From Candidatus Villigracilis affinis (GTDB lineage Bacteria > Chloroflexota > Anaerolineae > Anaerolineales > Villigracilaceae), in NCBI GenBank assembly GCA_016718275.1, contig JADKEA010000020.1, forward strand, positions 372,001 through 436,000: DNA of 64,000 nt. Reading direction: 5' to 3'. The position numbers and the translations under genes were made by a program. This document shows positions 15,136 through 23,740 of this stretch, piece by piece. Positions within the stretch are counted from its first letter, which is position 1, and every line of letters begins with the position of its first letter. Below the pieces are notes generated by a model. It was not told the DNA's origin. It worked only from the letters and a program-made list of their open reading frames with translations, and did not search any database.

Positions 15136-17619
15136 ATGACTGATACGAAGCAATTAACTTTACCAATTACTGGCATGACCTGCGCAAACTGTGTCGCAAC
15201 GGTGGAGCGCAATCTCAAAAAGCTGGATGGCATGCAAAGCGCGGTGGTGAACCTGTCCTCCGAGCGCGCCACTGTGGATTTTGACTCTGCCAAACTCGGG
15301 TTGACCGATGTCATTGCACGTGTAAATCGTGCGGGCTATGGTGTGGCCACCGGCGAAGCGGACTTGATCATCAAACGTCTTTCTGATGACAACGATGCGC
15401 GCCGCCTTGAGAAGGCCCTCGCCAAACTTGAAGGCGTGCTGGAGGCACAGGTTACGTTCACCACTGAAAAAGCGCGTGTGAAATATATTCCAACCATCGT
15501 CACACAGGCGGAATTGCGCCGTGCCGTGGCTGCTGCCGGGTTCGAGGCGATGGAGCTCGGTGGGGAAGCGGAAGATGCCGAGGCAATGGCACGTGAGCAT
15601 GAGATCAACGAACAGCGTCGATTGCTCATTATCGGTTTGATCTTTACAGTTCCGCTTTTCCTGCTCTCGATGGGCAAGGACTTTGGGCTGCTCCCTGACT
15701 TTTTCTACACAGGCACAACCATGGAAGGCATGCGTGACGCCCAGCCGTGGTTCGGATGGTTAATGCTGGCACTTGCGCTGCCCGTTCAGTTCTATGTTGG
15801 CTGGCAGTATTATGTGGGCGCATTCAAGGCACTGAGAAACAAATCTGCGAACATGGATGTGCTTATCGTGATGGGCTCATCTGCTGCCTTCTTCTATTCA
15901 TTGCCGATCACGTTTGGTCTGCTCATGGGGCACGTTTACTATGAGACGGCGGCCGTGATCATCACCCTGATCAAACTTGGAAAATTCCTCGAAGCCCGTG
16001 CAAAGGGACGCACCTCTGAAGCGATCAAGAAACTGATGGGATTGCGCGCCAAGACCGCACGCGTCATTCGTGACGGGGTGGAGGCTGAGGTCTCAATTGA
16101 CGATGTCCGTGTCGGAGATATGATCCTCGTCAAACCTGGCGAGAAGATTCCCGTGGATGGAGTTGTCATCGAAGGCCGCAGCGCAATTGACGAATCCATG
16201 CTGACGGGTGAATCGCTCCCAGTCGAGAAGAAGCCCGGTGACCCGATCATCGGCGCAACGCTCAACAAACTCGGATTGCTGAAATTCGAAGCGACAAAGG
16301 TTGGCCGCGAAACTGCGCTGGCTCAGATCATCAAGCTGGTGGAAGATGCGCAGGGAAGCAAGGCGCCGATCCAAAAACTGGCTGACCAAGTCTCTGCGAT
16401 CTTTGTTCCGATCGTAATTAGTATTGCCGCATTGACTTTTGCAGGCTGGTACTTTTTCGGACCCACCCTGCCGATCAACTCTGATATTGATAACTTCACA
16501 CGTGCCCTCATTTACATGGTCGCTGTGCTGGTCATTGCCTGTCCGTGCGCGATGGGACTTGCCACACCGACTGCAGTTATGGTTGGTACCGGCAAAGGTG
16601 CCGAGATGGGTGTGCTTTTTAGGAACAGTGAAGCGTTGGAACGTGCAGGGAAAGTTTCAGTGGTTGTGCTGGATAAAACTGGAACCATTACAAAAGGGCA
16701 GCCTGCGGTTACAGACATAATTACCAATCCCCAAATACAAATTACCAGTGATGAACTTCTCCGCCTTGCTGCGTCTGTGGAGAGGGGGAGTGAGCATCCA
16801 CTGGGTGAATCGATTTGGGCGGAGGCAACAACTCGCGGGTTGAATTTGGTGGAACCCACTGGTTTTAAAGCAGAGGCTGGGCATGGCGTGCAGGCTGAAG
16901 TCGATGGAAGAAGCGTGATCGTCGGGAACATGAGAATGTTCGAGGCGCGTGGAATCCAGTTGGGCGGACTCGAATCCGAAGTGTCGCGTCTTCAATCTGA
17001 AGCGAAGACGGCCATGCTTGTTGCGGTTGATCATGTTGCCGCAGGAATTATTGCAGTGGCCGATACGATCAAGGATAGTTCGAAGGATGCAATCGCAGAA
17101 CTGCACAAAATGGGGTTGAAGGTCGCAATGATCACAGGCGACAATCAGAAGACGGCAGATGCGATCGCGAAACAAGTTGGTATTGATATGGTCTTGGCCG
17201 AAGTATTGCCCGAAGGCAAATCGTTGGAAGTTAAAAAACTCCAGGGCCAGATCGAAAATGGTGAACCGCAGATCAAAAACATCGTTGCCATGGTGGGTGA
17301 CGGTGTGAATGATGCCCCCGCACTTGCACAGGCGGATGTGGGCCTCGCGATCGGCACAGGCACGGATGTGGCAATGGCTGCCGCGCCAGTGACTTTGATG
17401 AGCGGCGACCTGCGTGGCGTTGCGCGTGCGATCAATCTATCGCGCAAGACACTTTCGACCATCAAGCAGAATCTATTCTGGGCGTTCATTTACAACGTGG
17501 TGCTCATCCCCGCCGCCGCGCTTGGATATTTGAACCCGATGCTTGCCGCAGGTGCGATGGCGTTCAGTAGTGTATTTGTGGTTTCAAATAGTTTGAGACT
17601 ACGTGGACAGAAAATTTAG
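15136..17619 (+). CDS. copA: Copper-exporting P1B-type ATPase
   Basis: 827 residues. N-terminal HMA domain with CANC (16-19); a second HMA-fold segment (about 75-145) has lost CxxC (SDDND at that place). Eight membrane helices follow, with the ion-binding CPC at 469-471, phosphorylation site DKTGT 513-517, SEHPLGE (nucleotide-binding His-Pro) and the hinge GDGVNDAPAL. Exports Cu(I) from the cytoplasm. ATG 15136 has SD AGGAAG at six bases; a TTG at 15130 is less likely. It lies inside the CsoR-controlled operon. Confidence 0.95.
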   Translation: MTDTKQLTLPITGMTCANCVATVERNLKKLDGMQSAVVNLSSERATVDFDSAKLGLTDVIARVNRAGYGVATGEADLIIKRLSDDNDARRLEKALAKLEGVLEAQVTFTTEKARVKYIPTIVTQAELRRAVAAAGFEAMELGGEAEDAEAMAREHEINEQRRLLIIGLIFTVPLFLLSMGKDFGLLPDFFYTGTTMEGMRDAQPWFGWLMLALALPVQFYVGWQYYVGAFKALRNKSANMDVLIVMGSSAAFFYSLPITFGLLMGHVYYETAAVIITLIKLGKFLEARAKGRTSEAIKKLMGLRAKTARVIRDGVEAEVSIDDVRVGDMILVKPGEKIPVDGVVIEGRSAIDESMLTGESLPVEKKPGDPIIGATLNKLGLLKFEATKVGRETALAQIIKLVEDAQGSKAPIQKLADQVSAIFVPIVISIAALTFAGWYFFGPTLPINSDIDNFTRALIYMVAVLVIACPCAMGLATPTAVMVGTGKGAEMGVLFRNSEALERAGKVSVVVLDKTGTITKGQPAVTDIITNPQIQITSDELLRLAASVERGSEHPLGESIWAEATTRGLNLVEPTGFKAEAGHGVQAEVDGRSVIVGNMRMFEARGIQLGGLESEVSRLQSEAKTAMLVAVDHVAAGIIAVADTIKDSSKDAIAELHKMGLKVAMITGDNQKTADAIAKQVGIDMVLAEVLPEGKSLEVKKLQGQIENGEPQIKNIVAMVGDGVNDAPALAQADVGLAIGTGTDVAMAAAPVTLMSGDLRGVARAINLSRKTLSTIKQNLFWAFIYNVVLIPAAALGYLNPMLAAGAMAFSSVFVVSNSLRLRGQKI

Positions 17620-17632
17620 CGAACTCTGTAAC

Positions 17633-17671
17633 GGTTGAGCAGGTCGGATTTTCATTTCGATTTGCTCAGCC
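17633..17671 (+). repeat. Hairpin after copA
   Basis: GGTTGAGCA (17633-17641) and TGCTCAGCC (17663-17671) pair with one G.U; a poly-A stretch follows rather than a T-run. Intercistronic element between copA and the lipoprotein gene. Confidence 0.45.
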
Positions 17672-17701
17672 ACCAAAAAATGAACAAGGAAAAATATTAA
17701 C

Positions 17702-18208
17702 ATGAAGAAACTTTCTCTCTTTATCATCGTTGCAATGGTCCTCTTGACCGCTTGCGCCCCAAAGGCCGCCGAAATGCCCAAAGCCGAATTGCCTGCTGGA
17801 AAAGCATGGGCTGAAGGCAAGGAAATTTATTTCGTTCATACCGAAGCCTCCGACGCGGGCGTGGCCGAAAAACTCACCGGTATGATGAAATCTCCCGTCA
17901 TCCTTGTGCCTTCGCTTGCGAATGTGCCTGATGAATCACTCGCAAATGTATACGTCTTTACCAATGGCATTGCAGGTTCCGGGCCTTTCGGTTTTCAGGC
18001 GGATGTTTTTGACAACCCACCCGGCACCGATGGATATACCCCGCTCCGCCGCTTGAATGTGATCACATGGACGGATGAGACCAAGGCACGCGAACTCAAA
18101 TCAGTCTCCGAGGTTTTGGATGCTGAAACGGCTGGCGAACTCACCATTGAACAACCCGGTGTTGTCATCAACATGCCGTTCGTCATTTGGGATGGCGGAA
18201 AACGCTAA
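17702..18208 (+). CDS. Copper-operon lipoprotein, unknown family
   Basis: 168 residues. Lipoprotein signal MKKLSLFIIVAMVLLTAC with lipobox LTAC. The rest (about 35-168) is a single beta-rich domain (EIYFVHTEASD, NVYVFTNGI, FGFQADVF, LNVITWTDETKARELKS). There are no Cys, few His and several Met, so a direct copper role is not evident. Placement between copA and the UreH-like gene suggests a part in extracytoplasmic metal handling; this is inference. The start has SD AAGGAAA. Confidence 0.75.
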   Translation: MKKLSLFIIVAMVLLTACAPKAAEMPKAELPAGKAWAEGKEIYFVHTEASDAGVAEKLTGMMKSPVILVPSLANVPDESLANVYVFTNGIAGSGPFGFQADVFDNPPGTDGYTPLRRLNVITWTDETKARELKSVSEVLDAETAGELTIEQPGVVINMPFVIWDGGKR

Positions 18209-18225
18209 TTGATTTTTTATCACGG

Positions 18226-18271
18226 AGAAGATAAGGCATGGAGAAGTAACGATCCCTATGCCTTATCTTCT
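18226..18271 (+). repeat. Perfect 14-base inverted repeat
   Basis: AGAAGATAAGGCAT (18226-18239) and its exact complement (18258-18271) with an 18-base loop, 18 bases after the lipoprotein stop. A moderately T-rich tail follows. It may stop part of the transcripts or protect the upstream mRNA. Confidence 0.65.
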
Positions 18272-18296
18272 TGACATTTCTTGTTTTAGAGGTCGA

Positions 18297-19490
18297 ATGA
18301 CTAAGAATCGAAAGCAATCCATTGACCCTGTTGTCATCGTAACGATAGGTGTTGTTTTTCTCGCGATCGCCATGGCTTTGATCGCATTTTCATCGGGCTC
18401 AAGCATTGCCGGTGACGCAAGCACGACGAGTCAACTCATGGTCGCATTCATTACAGGCCTCACCACCGGTGGGTTGAGCTGCCTGGCTGTGCAAGGCGGT
18501 CTGCTTGCCAGTTCACTTGCACACCAGATCGAGCAGGATTACGTTGGTCAGGTTGCAAGTGGCAAGAACATGAAGAAAACGACTGTCTCACATACAAGCA
18601 GCGCTTTCCCGATCCTGCTTTTCCTGATCTCCAAAATCGTCGCCTATACATTGCTTGGTGCACTTCTCGGATTGGTTGGTTCCTATCTTACCCTCAGCCC
18701 AATGACGCGTGCCATGTTGATGATCCTCATCGGCGTTTTCATGATCGGCAACGCGCTGCGCATGTTCAATGTGCATCCCATTTTTCGATTTTTCTCCATC
18801 GAGCCGCCGTCATTTATCAAACGCTACATTCGTAAAACCGCCAAAGGCACAGACACTGCCACCCCCGTTTTCCTCGGTGCGCTGACTGTGTTGATTCCCT
18901 GCGGCGTGACCCAGGCGATGATGGCCACTGCTCTCGGAACGGGAAGCGCAGGCATGGGCGCGGCTTTGATGTTTGCGTTTACGCTTGGCACAAGCCCCGT
19001 CTTTTTCGTCATCGCATATCTGACAACGGAACTTGGTTCAAAACTAGAAAAATTCTTTATGCGATTTGTGGCCGTGTTGGTTTTGATTTTGGGATTTGTG
19101 ACTCTCGACGGCGGACTCAATTTGATCGGCTCCCCGCTCTCGTTTCAAAACCTGACCCGAAACTGGTTCCCATCTCAAAGTGAATCCAACTCTGTTGCAG
19201 TTTCTCCTCAACAACCCATCTCTGCCGATGGCCTTATTCTCAACGTCAACAACGACGGTTACTTCCCAACGACACTCAAGGCCCAGGCAGGCAAAGACTT
19301 CACCCTGAATCTCATTACCAACGAAACCTATTCCTGCGCGCGTGACTTCGTCATCCCTGCATTGGATTATTATGAACTTCTTCCAGATACAGGGACGGTT
19401 CAGGTGAATATCCCAGCCCAGGAAAAAGGAAGCACCTTGTTTTTTACCTGCTCGATGGGTATGTACACGGGGCAGATCGTTTTTGAGTAA
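18297..19490 (+). CDS. UreH/DsbD-like membrane protein with C-terminal cupredoxin domain
   Basis: 397 residues. One N-terminal membrane helix, then a UreH/TauE-like (DsbD_2-type) transporter domain of about six helices (GLTTGGLSCLAVQGGLL near 48-64; second half IPCGVTQAMMATALG), then a periplasmic or surface cupredoxin-like domain (about 305-397) with C347 (YSCARDF) and C385-S-M-G-M389 (FFTCSMGMYTG). The two-half pattern with GGxSC and PCGxTQ is that of proteins that move metals or electrons across the membrane. The cupredoxin tail gives a copper acceptor or donor outside. ATG 18297 has AGAGG upstream; an earlier ATG at 18258 lies inside the hairpin and has no ribosome site. Confidence 0.82.
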   Translation: MTKNRKQSIDPVVIVTIGVVFLAIAMALIAFSSGSSIAGDASTTSQLMVAFITGLTTGGLSCLAVQGGLLASSLAHQIEQDYVGQVASGKNMKKTTVSHTSSAFPILLFLISKIVAYTLLGALLGLVGSYLTLSPMTRAMLMILIGVFMIGNALRMFNVHPIFRFFSIEPPSFIKRYIRKTAKGTDTATPVFLGALTVLIPCGVTQAMMATALGTGSAGMGAALMFAFTLGTSPVFFVIAYLTTELGSKLEKFFMRFVAVLVLILGFVTLDGGLNLIGSPLSFQNLTRNWFPSQSESNSVAVSPQQPISADGLILNVNNDGYFPTTLKAQAGKDFTLNLITNETYSCARDFVIPALDYYELLPDTGTVQVNIPAQEKGSTLFFTCSMGMYTGQIVFE

Positions 19491-19539
19491 ATGCCATTCT
19501 CTCTTGGTGAAAAAAGAATAAAGAGGAAAGAAATTTCAT

Positions 19540-19752
19540 ATGATAAAGAAAACTTTCAAAGTTGAAGATATGACCTGTACCAACTGCGCCATGAAGCTTG
19601 AGTCCCTCGAAGACACGCTCGAAGGCGTCAGGGAGATTAACGCCAGCTATCACAAGCTGGAGATGGTCATCGAATATGACGAGTCCAAACTAAGCGACGA
19701 ACAGATCGTGGCGGCTGTAAAGAAAAAGGGATATACGGCGGTTGTAAAGTAA
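19540..19752 (+). CDS. Second CopZ-like HMA protein
   Basis: 70 residues with MTCTNCAMKLE (CxxC) and a typical beta-alpha-beta-beta-alpha-beta pattern ending YTAVVK. SD GAGGAAAG. It closes the copper operon 49 bases after the UreH-like gene. Its charge (acidic middle, SLEDTLEGVREI) differs from the first CopZ, so it may serve a different partner, possibly the UreH-like protein. Confidence 0.86.
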   Translation: MIKKTFKVEDMTCTNCAMKLESLEDTLEGVREINASYHKLEMVIEYDESKLSDEQIVAAVKKKGYTAVVK

Positions 19753-19777
19753 GGGGAAAAGCGGAAGTAAAAAGACA

Positions 19778-19821
19778 AGAAAACAAGTATACATATAGGA
19801 TTATGTGTGTACTTGTTTTCT
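19778..19821 (+). terminator. Inverted repeat closing the copper operon
   Basis: AGAAAACAAGTA (19778-19789) and TACTTGTTTTCT (19810-19821), 12 perfect pairs with a 20-base loop that can add further pairs. A pyrimidine-rich tail follows. Confidence 0.6.
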
Positions 19822-19860
19822 GCATTTCCCTGTTTCCGCGTTTCCGTTATACTTCCGTTT

Positions 19861-20244
19861 ATGCCAAAATATTACACACTTAATGAAGCAAATGAGACCC
19901 TGAATCTCATCCGCCCGCTGCTGGAGGAGATGATGGAGATCGCGGCAAAGATCCGCGAGAACCAGCCCGAGTTATGGGAATTGGTGAGGAAATCTGCAGG
20001 CAATGGTGGAAATCCCCGCTTGAGCAAACTGCTTGTGGAGTTTGACCACCTTGATGCGATGTATCATCAGGTTCAGGATATGGGTATCGAGATCAAGGAT
20101 CTGACCATTGGGCTGATCGACTTCACCGCTTTGCGCGATGGCAGGGAAGTGTATCTGTGTTGGAAATACGGCGAGGGGGAGATTCAGTTCTGGCACGAGA
20201 TCGAAGCGGGTTTTGCAGGTCGTCAAATAATTGATTGGGAATAG
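19861..20244 (+). CDS. DUF2203 family protein
   Basis: 127 residues matching the DUF2203 pattern: N-terminal YTLNEANETLNLIRPLLEEM, central L-E-F-D-H-L-D helix, and the C-terminal LIDFTALRDGREVYLCWKYGEGEIQFWHEIEAGFAGRQ. Function unknown; short helical cytoplasmic protein. ATG 19861 is preferred because the upstream in-frame ATG (19807) would place the operon hairpin inside the gene. Confidence 0.85.
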   Translation: MPKYYTLNEANETLNLIRPLLEEMMEIAAKIRENQPELWELVRKSAGNGGNPRLSKLLVEFDHLDAMYHQVQDMGIEIKDLTIGLIDFTALRDGREVYLCWKYGEGEIQFWHEIEAGFAGRQIIDWE

Positions 20245-20312
20245 TAAGTTGCCAACTCGCACAAATTGACCTATACTAGCCCCTATCTATCTTAAAAGCA
20301 GCCCGAGGGAAG

Positions 20313-21146
20313 ATGACCGTATCCACAATTGGCCGATACCAAGTTGAGAGTGAAATTGCACAGGGAGGAATGGGTGTCATATTTTTGGCGCGTGACCCGT
20401 ATATCCAGCGTCAGGTCGTCGTAAAAGTGCTGATGTACAGCCGCACCTTGGAGGATGTGTACCGTGAATTCTTCCAACAGGAGGCGGAGGTGATCGCTGC
20501 CCTTGAGCATCCCAGTATTGTCCCCATTTATGATTTTGGCTGGCATGGAGAGCAGCCGTACATTGTCATGCGGCACATGTCTGGCGGCAGCCTTGATGAT
20601 CATCTCAAAAAGGGCGAGATCAAGCTGACCGACATGGCGCACATTCTCAAGCGTGTATCCGATGCGCTGGATGCGGCCCATGCAAGGAATATCATCCACC
20701 GCGATGTGAAGCCTTCGAACATCCTTTTTGATTCGACGGGCGAGGCTTTTCTTTCAGATTTTGGCATTGCCAAATCGCAGAAGGTTTCCGATGAAGACGG
20801 CGAGGAATATCTGGTTGGAACTCCCGCATTTATGAGCCCTGAACAGATCAAAGGTAGCCGCCTGGATGGCCGCTCTGATGTTTATGCTTTGGGCGTTGTT
20901 TTGTATCGTTTGCTCACAGGCCAGCTTCCTTTTTCAAGCAATTCCACCACTGGCTTGATCAATGCGCATATCAGCATGCCCATTCCTGACATCCGCCTGA
21001 TCAGAGCCAATATCCCTGCCGTATGGCAGGAGGTCATCAGTAAGGCCATGGCAAAGGATCCTGTTGATCGTTATGCCACTGCGGGCGATTTCGCCCGTGA
21101 TGTGAATGAAGTGGTTTCAGGCAAGTGGTTTTTGAGAAAGTTGTAA
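20313..21146 (+). CDS. Ser/Thr protein kinase (PknB-like), kinase domain only
   Basis: 277 residues. Complete Hanks-type kinase: glycine loop AQGGMGVIFLARD (16-28), Lys38, HRDVKPSN (129-136), DFG 149-151, activation segment GTPAFMSPEQ, and the DVYALGVVLY helix. No membrane helix or PASTA repeats follow, unlike PknB; the protein ends 10-15 residues after the kinase fold. It is therefore a soluble kinase with unknown substrates. Start has SD GAGGGAAG. Stands alone between DUF2203 and a terminator. Confidence 0.92.
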   Translation: MTVSTIGRYQVESEIAQGGMGVIFLARDPYIQRQVVVKVLMYSRTLEDVYREFFQQEAEVIAALEHPSIVPIYDFGWHGEQPYIVMRHMSGGSLDDHLKKGEIKLTDMAHILKRVSDALDAAHARNIIHRDVKPSNILFDSTGEAFLSDFGIAKSQKVSDEDGEEYLVGTPAFMSPEQIKGSRLDGRSDVYALGVVLYRLLTGQLPFSSNSTTGLINAHISMPIPDIRLIRANIPAVWQEVISKAMAKDPVDRYATAGDFARDVNEVVSGKWFLRKL

Positions 21147-21168
21147 GAGAAAAAATACTGCACCCATC

Positions 21169-21206
21169 AATGACCTTGTTGCCAAAAGAACAAGGTCATT
21201 TTTTAT
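21169..21206 (+). terminator. Intrinsic terminator after the kinase gene
   Basis: AATGACCTTGTT / AACAAGGTCATT, 12 perfect pairs with an eight-base loop, then TTTTTATT. Confidence 0.92.
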
Positions 21207-21252
21207 TGGACTTGTCTATCCGTTTATCCATTTACTCACCCAAAGGAGAAAA

Positions 21253-22152
21253 ATGAAAAAAGGAATTTTGTACGGCATGGGCGCCTATTTGCTATGGGGA
21301 TTTTTTCCGATCTATTGGAAATTCCTGCATGTGGTTCCTGCATTGCAGGTTATTGGTCATCGCATTGTCTGGTCTTTTATCGTTCTGTTGATTTATGTCC
21401 TCGCTACAAAACAATGGCAGGATTTTCGTAATGTGGCGTTCAACGCCAAAACCATCGGCATATATGCCATTGCGAGTGTGCTGCTTTCCATTAACTGGCT
21501 CATTTATGTGTGGGGTGTAAATTCGGGTTTTATTGTGGAGACCAGCCTCGGTTATTTCATCAATCCGCTCATCAGCGTTTTGCTTGGGGTCATTTTTCTG
21601 CGTGAGCGGCTGCGCCCTGCACAGTGGATTCCCGTCATCATTGCTGCGATCGGTGTGTTTTATCTCACCTTTGTTTATGGCCGCCTGCCGTGGATCGCAC
21701 TCACGCTCGCGTTTTCTTTCGGTATTTACGGGCTTGTTAAAAAGCTTGCGCCGCTTGGCTCACTTTATGGCCTTACTCTTGAGACAGGCATTGTTTTTCC
21801 CGCCGCTTTGGTCTATTTGATATTCGTCCAGGCAGGCGGCAGTGGGGCTTTCATGCACGACGGCCTGCAAGTGGATCTGTTCCTGATGGGTGCGGGTATT
21901 GTCACTACGATTCCCCTGCTCATGTTTGCTTCCGCTGCAAAACAGATTCCGCTTTCGATGGTGGGCATCCTTCAATATATCGCGCCGACATTGCAATTTC
22001 TCATCGGCATCTTCCTGTATCATGAGCCGTTCGACCAGTCGCATTTGATCGGTTTTGGCATTGTTTGGGTCGCACTTGTCATTTTCTGGGTTGAGAACTA
22101 TATCGCCAACCGCAATCCTGTGGAACCCATTCCAGAACTTGGCGAGGGATAA
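21253..22152 (+). CDS. rarD: RarD-like EamA/DMT permease
   Basis: 299 residues, ten hydrophobic helices of the drug/metabolite transporter superfamily. The N-terminal KGILYGMGAYLLWGFFPIYWK and the later WLIYVWGVNSGFIVETSLGYFINPL are specific RarD (chloramphenicol-sensitivity protein) signatures. The transported substrate is not known. SD AAAGGAG is perfect. A hairpin follows the stop codon. Confidence 0.92.
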   Translation: MKKGILYGMGAYLLWGFFPIYWKFLHVVPALQVIGHRIVWSFIVLLIYVLATKQWQDFRNVAFNAKTIGIYAIASVLLSINWLIYVWGVNSGFIVETSLGYFINPLISVLLGVIFLRERLRPAQWIPVIIAAIGVFYLTFVYGRLPWIALTLAFSFGIYGLVKKLAPLGSLYGLTLETGIVFPAALVYLIFVQAGGSGAFMHDGLQVDLFLMGAGIVTTIPLLMFASAAKQIPLSMVGILQYIAPTLQFLIGIFLYHEPFDQSHLIGFGIVWVALVIFWVENYIANRNPVEPIPELGEG

Positions 22153-22165
22153 GAAATAACTTGTC

Positions 22166-22206
22166 AGTGTGTCGCACCTTCGCGGGACGTGATAGTGCGG
22201 CACACT
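22166..22206 (+). terminator. Hairpin after rarD
   Basis: AGTGTGTCGCAC (22166-22177) and GTGCGGCACACT (22195-22206), 11 pairs and one G.U. The T-run is short, so termination strength is uncertain. Confidence 0.55.
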
Positions 22207-22281
22207 TTCAGTGCTGACTCTTTGTCGAAGCAGAGGCAGGATTCAGGTTGAGAAAGAGGCGCGTTTTTTACGTCGAAGATG

Positions 22282-22287
22282 TATAAT
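22282..22287 (+). promoter_or_regulatory. -10 element of the phosphofructokinase gene
   Basis: TATAAT lies 22 bases before ATG 22310, with GAGGTG as ribosome site in between. No good -35 is present. Confidence 0.45.
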
Positions 22288-22309
22288 CGCTGAAGTCAAA
22301 GAGGTGATT

Positions 22310-23503
22310 ATGGCAAACAAAAAAGGTGTCATTGGAATCTTGACCGGGGGCGGCGATGTGCCAGGGTTGAACCCTGCCATTCGTGCTGTGACGATCCGCG
22401 CACTGCGAGAGGGATATCAAGTAGTGGGTATTCGCCGCGGCTGGGCCGGGCTGGTGGATATCGTCCGCGATAAAAATGCAGACAATAGCAACAATTATCA
22501 ATTTTTATCTGAAGAGATCGTGAACCGTGCCGGGCGCACGGGCGGTACCTTCCTGCATACTTCGCGCACGAAGCCCAGTTCGATCAAAAAAGCGAGCGTG
22601 CCCGAACATTTGCAGGGACAATACGCCGAGGAAAAAAATGACCTGACGCCCGAGGTGTTGAAGAACCTTGATTTTTTGGGCATGGATTATTTGATCCCCA
22701 TCGGCGGCGATGACACGTTGAGCTACGGCGTGCGATTGTACAAGGAGGGCGTGAAGGTGATCGCCATCCCGAAGACAATGGACAACGATGTGCCTGGCAC
22801 TGATTATTGCATCGGTTTCAGCACCTGCGTGACCCGCACCATTTCGTTGACCAACAGCCTGCGCACCATTGCGGGCTCGCATGAACGCTTTTTGGTGCTC
22901 GAAGTCTTCGGGCGTTATGCGGGTTTTACCGCCATGCTGCCGACGATGGCGGGCGCGGCGAATCGATGCGTGATTCCAGAATTCAAGTTCAACATCGAGC
23001 ATCTGACTGAGTTGATGAGCAAGGACCGTGAGGCCAACCCCAGCCATTATTCCGTTTTGCTGATCTCGGAAGGATCCATGTACGAAGGCGGTGAAATGGT
23101 CTTCGAAGACCGCAGCACCGATGCGTACGGACATGCAAAATTAGGCGGCATCGGAGACCTTGTCTCGGCGCAGATCAAGGATATTTCTCCGAAGTTCAAC
23201 AAAGGCAAAACTGTGGACGTGGTCAACCAGAAGCTCGGTTACATGGTGCGCGGCGGAGATCCCGATGCCATTGATTCAATCGTTCCGATGGCGTTCGGCA
23301 ACCTCGCGCTTGACCTTTTGCTGAAGGGCGTGCATGGCCGTTTGGTGGTGTTGAAAAATGGACGTTACGACAATATGCCGCTCGATGTGGTCACGGCCAG
23401 CAAGAAGGTTGTGGAAGTGAAGCATTTCTACGACACCGACCGTTATCGTCCCATCTATGAAAACTTTGAAATGAAGCCTCTCTTCATTATGACGAGCGAA
23501 TAA
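22310..23503 (+). CDS. 6-phosphofructokinase, probably diphosphate-dependent
   Basis: 397 residues, PfkA superfamily; phosphorylates fructose 6-phosphate in glycolysis. Phosphate-donor loop GGGDVPGLN (13-21). The two residues that discriminate donors read Asp135 in GGDDT and Lys155 in PKTMDND, the combination known for PPi-dependent enzymes (ATP enzymes have Gly at both). D158 is the catalytic base. Thus PPi is the likely donor and the step reversible; this is family inference. Start 22310 has SD GAGGTG; the frame upstream to 22211 is rejected as it includes the promoter. Confidence 0.9.
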   Translation: MANKKGVIGILTGGGDVPGLNPAIRAVTIRALREGYQVVGIRRGWAGLVDIVRDKNADNSNNYQFLSEEIVNRAGRTGGTFLHTSRTKPSSIKKASVPEHLQGQYAEEKNDLTPEVLKNLDFLGMDYLIPIGGDDTLSYGVRLYKEGVKVIAIPKTMDNDVPGTDYCIGFSTCVTRTISLTNSLRTIAGSHERFLVLEVFGRYAGFTAMLPTMAGAANRCVIPEFKFNIEHLTELMSKDREANPSHYSVLLISEGSMYEGGEMVFEDRSTDAYGHAKLGGIGDLVSAQIKDISPKFNKGKTVDVVNQKLGYMVRGGDPDAIDSIVPMAFGNLALDLLLKGVHGRLVVLKNGRYDNMPLDVVTASKKVVEVKHFYDTDRYRPIYENFEMKPLFIMTSE

Positions 23504-23524
23504 CGGTTTTGGAAAACGATTTGT

Positions 23525-23560
23525 ACCGTCAGGTTCATGTGAGCCTGACGGTTTTGTTTT
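23525..23560 (+). terminator. Intrinsic terminator after phosphofructokinase
   Basis: ACCGTCAGGTTC / GAGCCTGACGGT stem (one G.U), four-base loop, then TTTTGTTTT. Confidence 0.9.
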
Positions 23561-23709
23561 CTGATGGGAAAAATCTTTGCCGCGAAATTCCGCGGATAGG
23601 ATATTCCTTTCTTTGAGCCTTTGCGTCCTCGAGGTGAAAAACAGACTTTTCAGACACTTTCCAAGGTAAACCCCGCCAATTCCGCAGATGGATTCAAGAC
23701 TGAATTGGT

Positions 23710-23715
23710 TATAAT
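23710..23715 (+). promoter_or_regulatory. -10 element of the first UbiA gene
   Basis: TATAAT followed by TG; the transcript would begin near 23722, before SD AAGGAG. The -35 is poor. Confidence 0.5.
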
Positions 23716-23740
23716 TGTCAAAATTTTCAAGGAGTTTCAA

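Noticed and set aside
18258..19490. Earlier start of the UreH-like gene at 18258
   Set aside because: The ATG lies inside the right arm of a perfect hairpin and has no ribosome site.
19751..19860. A short gene between the second copZ and DUF2203
   Set aside because: The segment is dominated by the inverted repeat 19778-19821 and has no ribosome site.
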